From NCBI GenBank assembly GCA_019420275.1, contig JAHZHN010000001.1, positions 62,001 to 126,000 of the forward strand: a stretch of 64,000 bases of DNA. Direction: 5' to 3'. Positions 9,531 through 17,146 of this stretch are shown here, one piece after another; position 1 is the stretch's first letter, and every line of letters begins with the position of its first letter. The DNA is from Clostridiales bacterium (lineage in GTDB: Bacteria > Bacillota > Clostridia > Lachnospirales > Lachnospiraceae). A program made the translations under genes and the position numbers. The notes beneath the pieces were generated by a model. The model was not told where the DNA came from. It was given only the letters and a program-made list of their open reading frames with translations, and did no database searches.

Positions 9531-10142
9531 ATGAAAAATCAAAATACGATGTTTCAGCTCACTTATGGATTGTTTGTATTATCCGCAAAGGATGGCGAAA
9601 AAGACAATGGATGTATCGTAAATACAGTGGAACAGGTCACTGATTCTCCAAATCGTATCATCGCGGTAGTCAACAAAGCCAATTATACCCATGACATGAT
9701 CTTGAAAACAAAAGCATTTAATGTTTCTATTTTATCTGAAAAGGCAGTATTTGAACTATTTCAGCGTTTTGGATTTCAAAGCGGCCGGGATGTAGATAAA
9801 CTGGAAGGCTGGAATGGTTATGACCGTGCGGAAAACGGCATCATATATGTTACAGAAGGTACAAATGGATATTTGTGTGCAAAAATTACAGATGCTATAG
9901 ATCTCGGAAGTCATACAATGTTTGTGGCGCAGGTAGAAGATGGTGATATTCTGGATGAGACACCGTCTGTGACCTATTCTTATTATCATAAGAATATCAA
10001 GCCGCAGCCAAAGGAAACAAAAAAGACAGGATGGAGATGCAAAATCTGCGGATATGTGTATGAAGGAGAAGAACTTCCCCCGGATTTTATTTGTCCTGTA
10101 TGCAAGCATGGTGCAGCGGACTTTGAAAAAATTGAATCTTAG
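9531..10142 (+). CDS. High-molecular-weight rubredoxin (flavin reductase-rubredoxin fusion)
   Basis: Residues 1-160 form a flavin reductase-like FMN-binding split barrel (FQLTYGLFVLSA start); residues about 167-203 form a rubredoxin with CKICGYVYEG and CPVCKHG, the four iron ligands. Such Hrb/NROR proteins accept electrons from NAD(P)H and pass them to flavodiiron proteins to reduce O2 or NO in anaerobes (Moorella type). AAAGGAGG precedes the ATG. It is probably cotranscribed with the OLD gene 12 bases upstream, an unusual partnership. A new promoter begins right after its stop. Confidence 0.9.
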   Translation: MKNQNTMFQLTYGLFVLSAKDGEKDNGCIVNTVEQVTDSPNRIIAVVNKANYTHDMILKTKAFNVSILSEKAVFELFQRFGFQSGRDVDKLEGWNGYDRAENGIIYVTEGTNGYLCAKITDAIDLGSHTMFVAQVEDGDILDETPSVTYSYYHKNIKPQPKETKKTGWRCKICGYVYEGEELPPDFICPVCKHGAADFEKIES

Positions 10143-10144
10143 GA

Positions 10145-10173
10145 TTGATTTCATACAAATCCGGTGTTATAAT
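10145..10173 (+). promoter_or_regulatory. Promoter of the thrS T-box leader
   Basis: TTGATT, 17-base spacer, TATAAT; transcription would begin near 10180. Confidence 0.85.
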
Positions 10174-10179
10174 GTGTGA

Positions 10180-10421
10180 GAAATAGGAAAAACGTTGAAG
10201 AGAAGAGTAATCTGTGAAAGGCTTCCAGAGAGAGATGTGTTTTGCTGAAAGCATCTTAAGCATCACAGCAGATGAAGACCACCTCAGAGCGGCTGCAAAC
10301 CAGCCCGGCCGACGCCGTTATCGTCATTAATGAGAGGCCTGCTGTACAGACAGCCGCAGGCAACCAGGGTGGAACCGCGTATGAATACGTCCCATGGATC
10401 TTTGGATCCATGGGTTTTTTT
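10180..10421 (+). ncRNA. T-box leader controlling thrS
   Basis: Binds uncharged tRNA and lets transcription continue into thrS when threonine is short. The diagnostic T-box sequence AGGGTGGAACCGCG is at 10366-10379. An ACC triplet at 10278-10280, in a GAAGACCA context, is the likely specifier codon and encodes threonine, matching the downstream gene. The leader ends in a terminator hairpin, CCCATGGATC/GATCCATGGG (10391-10414), followed by seven T. Confidence 0.92.
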
Positions 10422-10503
10422 ATATCAAAAACGCAGAATCAAAAATTTCTACTTGGTTTTTCCTTTAATCAGAAGAATACAATCATGAAAGGAAGATAAA
10501 GAT

Positions 10504-12432
10504 ATGAAAGTTACACTTAAAGATGGTTCCGTAAAAGAATACGGACAGGCAATGTCAGTAATTGATATCGCAAAAGATATCAGTGAAGGTCTCGCACGTG
10601 TTGCATGTGCAGGAGAGTTGAACGGAGAGATGGTAGATTTAAGGACTGTGATCGAAGATGACTGCAGTTTAAACATTCTTACGTTTGATTCTGATGAAGG
10701 GAAAAAGGCTTTTCGCCACACAGCTTCTCATATTTTAGCCCAGGCGGTAAAACGAATTTATCCAGAAACAAAACTTGCCATTGGACCGTCTATTGACAAT
10801 GGATTTTATTATGATATGGAAAAGGATACACCTTTCACTCAGGATGATCTGGAAAAGATCGAAAAAGAAATGAAGAAGATTGTAAAAGAAAATCTGGAAA
10901 TTACATGTTTTACGAAGCCAAGAGAAGAAGCCATTGCATTTATGAAAGAGCGCAATGAGCCATATAAAGTAGAACTGATTGAAGATCTTCCAGAGGATTC
11001 TGTCATCAGTTTTTACCAGCAGGGAGAGTTTGTGGATTTATGTGCCGGACCGCATTTGATGACAACGAAACCAGTGAAAGCTTTTAAGCTGACTAGTATT
11101 GCCGGGGCTTATTGGCGGGGAGACGAACACAATCAGATGCTGACACGAATTTATGGAACTGCATTTACCAAGAAAGCAGATTTGGATGATTATTTAACAA
11201 TGATCGAAGAAGCAAAAAAACGTGATCACAGGAAACTCGGAAAAGAACTTGGTCTCTTTATGATGAGAGAAGAAGGCCCTGGATTCCCATTTTTCCTTCC
11301 AAAAGGAATGGTTCTTAAAAATACTCTGCTGGATTACTGGAGAGACATCCATACAAAAGCCGGATATGTAGAAATTTCTACTCCAATTATGTTAAGCCGT
11401 CATCTCTGGGAAACATCCGGACATTGGGATCATTATAAAGAAAATATGTACACAACTGTGATTGATGATGAAGATTTCGCAATCAAACCAATGAACTGTC
11501 CTGGAGGCGTTTTGGTATATCAGTCTGAACCTCGTTCTTACCGTGATCTTCCGCTTCGTATGGGAGAACTTGGTCTGGTACACCGCCATGAAAAATCCGG
11601 ACAGCTCCATGGACTCATGCGTGTACGCTGCTTTACTCAGGATGATGCTCATATTTTCATGACACCAGATCAAATCAAAGATGAAATTAAAGGAGTTGCA
11701 GAGCTGATTGACCAGGTTTACAGCCTGTTTGGATTTAAATATCATGTAGAACTGTCAACCCGTCCGGAAGACAGCATGGGAAGTGATGAAGACTGGGAAC
11801 TTGCTACAGATTCTCTTCGCGCAGCATTAGAAGATTTGGGACTGGACTATGTAGTCAATGAAGGAGATGGTGCATTCTATGGACCAAAGATTGACTTCCA
11901 TCTGGAAGATTCTCTTGGAAGAACCTGGCAGTGTGGAACAATCCAGCTGGACTTCCAGCTTCCGCTGCGGTTTGATCTTCATTATGTAGGAGCAGACGGA
12001 GAGAAACATCGTCCGATTATGATTCACCGTGTTGCCTTCGGTTCTATCGAGAGATTCATAGGTATTTTGATTGAGCATTTTGCCGGAGCCTTCCCTACAT
12101 GGCTGGCACCAGTTCAAGTAGAAGTTATTCCAATTTCTGATAAGCATCTGGAATACGGACAGAAAGTTCTGGATGAATTAAAAGCAGCCGGAATCCGTGC
12201 TGAAATTGATACCAGAGCTGAGAAAATGGGATATAAGATCAGAGAAGCTCAGCTTCACAAAATTCCTTATATGCTTGTTGTCGGCGGAAAGGAAGAAGAG
12301 AATAACGCAGTTTCTGTCAGAAGCCGTTTCAAAGGAGACGAAGGACAAAAGTCCCTGGATGCTTTTATTGCCGATATCAAAAAAGAAATCGACGACAAAG
12401 AAAACCGTCCAATTGAAAAAGAAGAAAAATAA
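10504..12432 (+). CDS. thrS: Threonyl-tRNA synthetase
   Basis: Class II synthetase of 642 residues. Domain order: TGS (1-60), the editing/second additional domain with HTASHILAQAVKRIYP near 73 and CxGPHL near 181, the catalytic core with motif 2 around MNCPGG and RMGELGLVHRHEKSG, zinc ligands C/H/H in that core, motif 3 HRVAFGSIERFIG, and the anticodon-binding domain from about 535. RBS AAAGGAAG. It is controlled by the T-box leader directly upstream and ends before a strong terminator. Confidence 0.98.
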   Translation: MKVTLKDGSVKEYGQAMSVIDIAKDISEGLARVACAGELNGEMVDLRTVIEDDCSLNILTFDSDEGKKAFRHTASHILAQAVKRIYPETKLAIGPSIDNGFYYDMEKDTPFTQDDLEKIEKEMKKIVKENLEITCFTKPREEAIAFMKERNEPYKVELIEDLPEDSVISFYQQGEFVDLCAGPHLMTTKPVKAFKLTSIAGAYWRGDEHNQMLTRIYGTAFTKKADLDDYLTMIEEAKKRDHRKLGKELGLFMMREEGPGFPFFLPKGMVLKNTLLDYWRDIHTKAGYVEISTPIMLSRHLWETSGHWDHYKENMYTTVIDDEDFAIKPMNCPGGVLVYQSEPRSYRDLPLRMGELGLVHRHEKSGQLHGLMRVRCFTQDDAHIFMTPDQIKDEIKGVAELIDQVYSLFGFKYHVELSTRPEDSMGSDEDWELATDSLRAALEDLGLDYVVNEGDGAFYGPKIDFHLEDSLGRTWQCGTIQLDFQLPLRFDLHYVGADGEKHRPIMIHRVAFGSIERFIGILIEHFAGAFPTWLAPVQVEVIPISDKHLEYGQKVLDELKAAGIRAEIDTRAEKMGYKIREAQLHKIPYMLVVGGKEEENNAVSVRSRFKGDEGQKSLDAFIADIKKEIDDKENRPIEKEEK

Positions 12433-12446
12433 AATAAATCTAGCAT

Positions 12447-12497
12447 AAAAATCCCTATCCGATCAATGCCTTTTAAGCTGATTGGATAGGGATTTTT
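12447..12497 (+). terminator. Terminator of thrS
   Basis: AATCCCTATCC pairs with GGATAGGGATT, extended by ATCA/TGAT, and seven T follow. Confidence 0.9.
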
Positions 12498-12551
12498 TTA
12501 TTTTTTCTGAACTAAAAACTCAAAATAACAGGAAAAGAGATAATTGACAAT

Positions 12552-12619
12552 ATTGTTATAAAAAAATTGAGATATATTAATTATAAAACATAAAAAACGA
12601 AAATTGTTATAAAAAAATT
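12552..12619. repeat. Two 17-base direct repeats upstream of feoAB
   Basis: ATTGTTATAAAAAAATT occurs at 12552-12568 and again at 12603-12619, 51 bases apart. The 320-base stretch 12433-12752 holds the thrS terminator, this very AT-rich repeat region and the feo promoter; no gene is seen in it. A TTGACA at 12544 precedes the first copy. Function unknown; could be a regulator site or curved DNA. Confidence 0.6.
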
Positions 12620-12669
12620 ACGAAAATCTGATGATGTAAAAAATTTTTTTCTTTTTTCTTCGGCTTCAC

Positions 12670-12709
12670 TGAAAATAATTCTCAAAAACTTACCACATTC
12701 TGTTATAAT
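12670..12709 (+). promoter_or_regulatory. feoAB promoter with Fur-like box
   Basis: TGTTATAAT (12701-12709) is an extended -10. Directly upstream, TGAAAATAATTCTCA (12670-12684) matches the 7-1-7 Fur consensus TGATAATnATTATCA at 12 of 14 defined positions and overlaps the -35 region. Iron repression of feoAB is the natural reading. Confidence 0.7.
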
Positions 12710-12752
12710 AAAATACAGTTACATGAAACTAATCTGATAGGAGGCTAAGAGA

Positions 12753-12989
12753 TTGGAACAAACGATAAAGTTAAGTCAAGGGCAGATTGGTGATTCTTAC
12801 ACAGTTGAAAAAATGGAATTACCAATCAGCATTGAAAAACGACTGGAAGCCCTTGGAATGACCCACGGAACTTCCGTTCTCGTTTTAAACAGCAAGAGCA
12901 GAGGCGTCCTGATTGTTAAGGTCAGGGGAACCAGGTTTGCCCTTGGACGCAATATTACAGAAAACATACAGGTGGGGAGGACATCATGA
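12753..12989 (+). CDS. feoA: Ferrous iron transport protein A
   Basis: SH3-like cytosolic partner of FeoB, 78 residues. The sequence LEALGMTHGTSVLVLNSKSRG and the closing ALGRNITENIQV are typical. Start is a TTG, supported by AGGAGG 10 bases upstream and by the absence of an earlier ATG. Its stop overlaps the feoB start by four bases, so the two are translationally coupled. Confidence 0.9.
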   Translation: MEQTIKLSQGQIGDSYTVEKMELPISIEKRLEALGMTHGTSVLVLNSKSRGVLIVKVRGTRFALGRNITENIQVGRTS

Positions 12990-15028
12990 AAGAAGATTTG
13001 ACCATAGGATTTATTGGAAATCCTAATTGTGGAAAGACAACTTTATTTAATGCGTATACTGGGGCAAATTTAAAAGTTGCCAACTGGCCTGGGGTGACTG
13101 TCGAAAGAATGGAAGGCGCTATTAAAGATCATGATCTGAACATTCGGCTGGTTGACCTTCCGGGAACCTACAGTTTGACATCTTATACGATGGAAGAACA
13201 GGTTTCACGGCAGTTTATTATGAGTGATGAAGTGGATGTCATTGTCGATGTGGCTGACGCATCTTCTCTTGAAAGAAATTTGTATTTGACTCTTCAGTTA
13301 TTAGAGCTTGGAAAACCAGTTGTGCTTGCACTTAACATGATGGACATTGTAGCGAAAAGAGGAATGGAGATTGATACCCATCGTCTTCCAGAGATGCTGG
13401 GAATCCCGGTGATTCCTGTTTCTGCAAGAAAAAGAAGCGGTCTTGATATCCTGCTTCACGCTGCAGCCCATCATAAGGATAAACAAAAACCAGATCGCCT
13501 GATTCACGAGCATAAACAGACATATCATCATCCGCATAATCATCATACTGAATATGCAATGGTGTATTCAGATGAAATTGAGGACAAGATTGATGAAATC
13601 ATTGCCTGTATGGAAGAAAAGTATCCAGGTCTGGATAATTACCGATGGCTGGCAATTAAACAGCTGGAACAAGATCAGGAAGTTACAACAAACTATCCAA
13701 TAGATCTTCCAAATGTGATCGATAAGAATTATGAATCAGAAATCATCAATCAAAAATATGATTTTATTCAGGAAATTGTAGATGAAGTAGTTGTAAATAA
13801 GAACAGGCAGGAAGCTCTGACAGAGAAAGCAGACCGGATCCTGACCCACAGAATTTTCAGTATTCCAATCTTCCTTGGTATTATGGCTCTGGTATTTTTC
13901 CTGACCTTTACCATTGGAGACTGGCTGAAAGGATATTTTGAAACAGCATTGGAAATCTTTTCTGCGTGGGTTTCCGGGGGGCTGGAAAGTCTGCATGTAA
14001 ATCAGATGCTGCAGTCTCTAATTGTGGACGGAATCATTACCGGAGTAGGAGGAATCCTTACATTCCTTCCTAATATCTTTATTTTGTTTTTGGCCCTGGC
14101 ATTCCTGGAAGACAGCGGATATATGGCGAGAGTCGCCTATGTGATGGAAGGAATCATGAGCAAACTGGGACTTTCCGGACGAGCCTTCATTCCAATGATT
14201 TTAGGATTTGGCTGCACGGTGCCTGCGATTATGGCGTCCAGGGCTCTGGAAAATCCAAGAGACCGTTATAAAGTTATGCTGGTTACTCCTTTTATGAGCT
14301 GCAGCGCAAGACTGCCGATTTATATCTTGTTTTCAGGCATGTTTTTTCCGGAAAACTCTATGATAGCGGCTTACTCCATGTATATTATCGGATTGTTTAT
14401 CGCTATTTTAATAGCGGCGATTATCCATTTGATTGACCGCAAAACCAGTCCTAATTATCTGCTGATTGAACTTCCGGAATATAAAGCGCCAAGTGCAAGA
14501 ACTATTGCGATTTATGTATGGGAAAAAGTAAAAGATTATCTGACCAAAGCCGGAACAACGATTTTTGTAGCATCTATTTTAATGTGGATTATCCTGAACT
14601 TTGGATTTAGCGGATATACAACGGAAATGGCAGAAAGTTTTGGGGCATCCATCGGAAAAATTTTAGTTCCATTCTTTGCCCCGATTGGTCTTGGATTATG
14701 GCAGATTGCCGTAGCACTGATTGCTGGAATTTCTGCAAAAGAAGTAGTAGTGTCCAGCTGTGCCGTTTTGTTTGGAATCCCTAACATTAACGCTCCGGAC
14801 GGCATGAATATGATGGAATCCATTCTGGAAGGTATGGGATTCGGGCAGCTGAATGCCTTTTGTTTAATGGTCTTTTGCCTTTTATATATTCCATGTGCAG
14901 CAACGCTGGCTACGATCAAGAAGGAGTCCGGAAGCTGGAAATATATGGGGTTTTCGGCACTGTTTCAGCTGGTTGTTGCATGGATTGTCACATTCCTTAT
15001 TTATCAGATTGGAAGTGCAGTCCTGTAA
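12986..15028 (+). CDS. feoB: Ferrous iron transporter B
   Basis: GTP-dependent Fe2+ importer in the cytoplasmic membrane, 680 residues. G-protein domain: GNPNCGKTTLFN (G1, near 11), DLPGTYSL (G3), NMMD (G4). A histidine-rich stretch near 168-183 (HEHK..HHPHNHH) lies between the G domain and the helical insertion; metal binding there is inference. The membrane part has the two Gate segments (GFGCTVPAIM and the SAKEVVVSS region). Overlaps feoA by four bases and ends before a terminator. Confidence 0.97.
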   Translation: MKEDLTIGFIGNPNCGKTTLFNAYTGANLKVANWPGVTVERMEGAIKDHDLNIRLVDLPGTYSLTSYTMEEQVSRQFIMSDEVDVIVDVADASSLERNLYLTLQLLELGKPVVLALNMMDIVAKRGMEIDTHRLPEMLGIPVIPVSARKRSGLDILLHAAAHHKDKQKPDRLIHEHKQTYHHPHNHHTEYAMVYSDEIEDKIDEIIACMEEKYPGLDNYRWLAIKQLEQDQEVTTNYPIDLPNVIDKNYESEIINQKYDFIQEIVDEVVVNKNRQEALTEKADRILTHRIFSIPIFLGIMALVFFLTFTIGDWLKGYFETALEIFSAWVSGGLESLHVNQMLQSLIVDGIITGVGGILTFLPNIFILFLALAFLEDSGYMARVAYVMEGIMSKLGLSGRAFIPMILGFGCTVPAIMASRALENPRDRYKVMLVTPFMSCSARLPIYILFSGMFFPENSMIAAYSMYIIGLFIAILIAAIIHLIDRKTSPNYLLIELPEYKAPSARTIAIYVWEKVKDYLTKAGTTIFVASILMWIILNFGFSGYTTEMAESFGASIGKILVPFFAPIGLGLWQIAVALIAGISAKEVVVSSCAVLFGIPNINAPDGMNMMESILEGMGFGQLNAFCLMVFCLLYIPCAATLATIKKESGSWKYMGFSALFQLVVAWIVTFLIYQIGSAVL

Positions 15029-15048
15029 AAAATTTTTCATAAGATAAA

Positions 15049-15081
15049 AAAATCCCGGGAAATGAAGTCCCGGGATTTTTT
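15049..15081 (+). terminator. Terminator of feoAB
   Basis: AATCCCGGGA/TCCCGGGATT stem with AATGAAG loop, followed by TTTT; the A run on the left lets it work in reverse as well. Confidence 0.9.
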
Positions 15082-15099
15082 GAATACAAATTTGTATTC
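15082..15099. repeat. Perfect 18-base palindrome
   Basis: GAATACAAATTTGTATTC is fully self-complementary. It sits between the feoB terminator and the promoter of the next gene, so it may be a protein-binding site rather than part of the terminator. Confidence 0.6.
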
Positions 15100-15137
15100 T
15101 TAAGAGTTTCTTCATAAATTATTTCGTTTTCCTACAC

Positions 15138-15166
15138 TTGTAAGATTTAAACTTGTGTGATATAGT
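15138..15166 (+). promoter_or_regulatory. Promoter of the 306-residue membrane protein gene
   Basis: TTGTAA, 17-base spacer, TATAGT, 50 bases ahead of the ATG at 15216. Confidence 0.65.
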
Positions 15167-15215
15167 GAAACCAGAAAACAAAATTAAAGGGTTTACAAGA
15201 AAGGAAAAAGCTGCT

Positions 15216-16136
15216 ATGCAAAAAGAATCCATACCCATGAAAATTTTAAGCAAACTCGCATCAATCGTTTTTTTTATTGCCTTGTTTTGCCTTGGCGTTT
15301 CTGTCTGCCTGGAGCCAATCTGCACTTCAACCGTGCAAAATGTAGTCTTAAACGGTACTATGAGTGATTACATAACCAATGCCATTGCTCAGGAAAACCA
15401 ATCATCCGAAAACAGTACGACGTCGGATTCTGGGTCGGAAGATCAATCAGATACTTTACAGAACAGTGAGATTACAGAAAGTCAGATTCAGAAGGTAGAA
15501 AAGATCGTTCAGTCCAGTCCCGAAATGCGGGAACTGGTGTCCAGATATCTGGAACAATATGCCGGCTATTTGGAAAACGGACAAATTGATACATTATCGG
15601 ATGCAGAAAAAAAGAAGCTTCTGGAATCGGTAAATGAACAGATATTGGATACAGTGGAAGAAGAAAAACAAACCACCCTAAGCAGCACAGACCGTCAGAA
15701 ATACAAAGCTGCCCTGGAAGAGAAAGAAAACGAAGTACTTGAAACATTAGATACAATGCCGGATAACATGGAAGAGACTATGCCTGATGCAGCTCAGGCT
15801 CTTAAAACTTATGGAAAAGCTGTATCAGCAGGCACGCAGGCAGGACTGGCTGCCACAGCGGTCATATCAGGAATTCTTGTGATTTTATGTAAAAGACAGG
15901 GAATGCTCTGGATGAAATCCCTGGGAATATCTGCATTGATGGACGGAATTCTTATTGCGGCGGCAATGCCTTTTGCTATTGGAATCGCGGCCGTATTTCT
16001 TACCAATCAGTTTCTTGGACAAACCGGAAACATTGACATTCGTATCTGTCATCAAATAGGCGGAGTCATGGCAGGAGCAGGATTTGTTTTGATTCTTTTT
16101 TATCTCATTGTTAAAAAAAGAAGTCAAAGCCGATAA
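15216..16136 (+). CDS. Unknown membrane protein with extracytoplasmic helical domain
   Basis: I do not recognise this 306-residue protein. It has an N-terminal hydrophobic anchor (about 12-32, IVFFIALFCLGVSVCL), a long polar Ser/Glu/Gln-rich region with predicted helices (about 50-215), then two further membrane segments near 222-245 and 255-280 and 285-303, and a basic KKRSQSR end. This suggests an anchored extracytoplasmic loop. The ATG at 15216 was chosen for its GAAAGGAAAAAG site; an upstream TTG at 15153 overlaps the promoter. Monocistronic, with its own promoter and terminator. Confidence 0.7.
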   Translation: MQKESIPMKILSKLASIVFFIALFCLGVSVCLEPICTSTVQNVVLNGTMSDYITNAIAQENQSSENSTTSDSGSEDQSDTLQNSEITESQIQKVEKIVQSSPEMRELVSRYLEQYAGYLENGQIDTLSDAEKKKLLESVNEQILDTVEEEKQTTLSSTDRQKYKAALEEKENEVLETLDTMPDNMEETMPDAAQALKTYGKAVSAGTQAGLAATAVISGILVILCKRQGMLWMKSLGISALMDGILIAAAMPFAIGIAAVFLTNQFLGQTGNIDIRICHQIGGVMAGAGFVLILFYLIVKKRSQSR

Positions 16137-16149
16137 CACGAAAAGAAAT

Positions 16150-16197
16150 AGGAAGAAGGCCGATTTTTATGGAGAGAAGCCTTCTTCCTCAATTTTT
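16150..16197 (+). terminator. Terminator after the 306-residue membrane protein
   Basis: AGGAAGAAGGC pairs with GCCTTCTTCCT across a 18-base loop; CAATTTTT follows. From 16198 to 16302 nothing is recognisable. Confidence 0.75.
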
Positions 16198-16302
16198 GGG
16201 CCAATCTATAATTTAAATCGGTATTTTGCGTATAGATTAAAAACTCTCCTTAACCACTCTTTCATAAGACCTAAATGCTGAATTTCTATCATATACTCAT
16301 TG

Positions 16303-16351
16303 TTAAAAAAAAGAACATTTTCAGAGAAAATTTTTTTCTCTGAAAATGTTC
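16303..16351 (-). terminator. Terminator of the 51-residue protein gene
   Basis: An 18-base stem (16313-16330 with 16334-16351, GAACATTTTCAGAGAAAA and its complement) followed on the minus strand by eight T. Confidence 0.85.
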
Positions 16352-16371
16352 CTGTCTCAGATTTTATTTTG

Positions 16372-16527
16372 TCAGAAACTAAGATATTTTTTCTTTTTCA
16401 GAAGATTTGCACCTGAAGTAATCAGAAGAATCCCAGCCGCAACACCAAAACAGATGGAAAGGATTCCTAAAATCAGATTGCCTGCTCCTGAATGTTTCAT
16501 TGTCAAATAAATTTTTTCCGTATCCAT
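16372..16527 (-). CDS. Small single-pass membrane protein, 51 residues
   Basis: Found by reading the gap. A perfect GGAGGT site lies 8 bases before an ATG at 16527, and the frame runs 51 codons to a TGA, then a strong terminator. The product has a polar start (MDTEKIYLTMKHSG), one hydrophobic helix (about 17-40, NLILGILSICFGVAAGILLI) and a basic KKKKY end, as in small inner-membrane proteins. No family recognised. The combination of site, frame, helix and terminator makes it a credible gene. Confidence 0.7.
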   Translation of the reverse strand: MDTEKIYLTMKHSGAGNLILGILSICFGVAAGILLITSGANLLKKKKYLSF

Positions 16528-16588
16528 GTTGTTGGACCTCCACTTTCTTTTTGTTTATGTTAATACTATAAACTTCCTGACAAGGGCT

Positions 16589-17128
16589 TTATTTCTGATT
16601 TAACAGCCTTTTTCGCTCTTTCCAGTCTGGAAGAAATCTTGTCATCAGCTCATGAAATCTTGCATTGTGACTGGGTTCAAGCAAATGACAAAGTTCATGA
16701 ACAATGACATATTCTATACAAACATCAGGATATACAGCCAGCTGAAGATTGATCCGGATTCGACCGGTATTCGTACTGCAGCTGCCCCAAATGGTTTTCA
16801 TATTGCGAAGCGTGAAGCTTTTTGCACAAACTCCCATAATCGGTCCCCATTTTTCGGAAAACAGAAGAATTTTCTGCATCAGTGCTTCCTTTTGTTCCTC
16901 GGAAACTGCAGCTGGAGTCTGGGATGACCTTTTCCGAATCATTTCTTCATGATGTTTGACGATCCAGTCTGACTTTTTTTGGATAAAATCCAAAATCGCC
17001 TCCTCTCTCACTCTTCTTGGTGCAGTGATCAGAATATCGCCATTGGGAGGCTTTATGTAAATATTGATATTTTTGACTTTTCTCCGATCAAGTTTGGCCG
17101 GAATCCCGCAAATCTGTATTTCCTTCAT
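16589..17128 (-). CDS. DUF45 / YgjP-type zinc metallopeptidase
   Basis: 179 residues. The HELCHLLEPSH segment near 143-153 is the HExxH zinc motif with the third histidine typical of the YgjP/DUF45 family; the WGSCSTNTGRIRINL segment upstream is also conserved. Members cluster near type I restriction genes or stand alone; the substrate is unknown. It is the last gene of a minus-strand run after the ABC1 kinase, 18 bases away. Confidence 0.88.
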   Translation of the reverse strand: MKEIQICGIPAKLDRRKVKNINIYIKPPNGDILITAPRRVREEAILDFIQKKSDWIVKHHEEMIRKRSSQTPAAVSEEQKEALMQKILLFSEKWGPIMGVCAKSFTLRNMKTIWGSCSTNTGRIRINLQLAVYPDVCIEYVIVHELCHLLEPSHNARFHELMTRFLPDWKERKRLLNQK

Positions 17129-17146
17129 GTTTAAACCCTTCTTCTG

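Noticed and set aside
10272..10499. Plus-strand coding frame within the thrS leader
   Set aside because: It covers the T-box and terminator, has no ribosome-binding site, and its codons are RNA structure.
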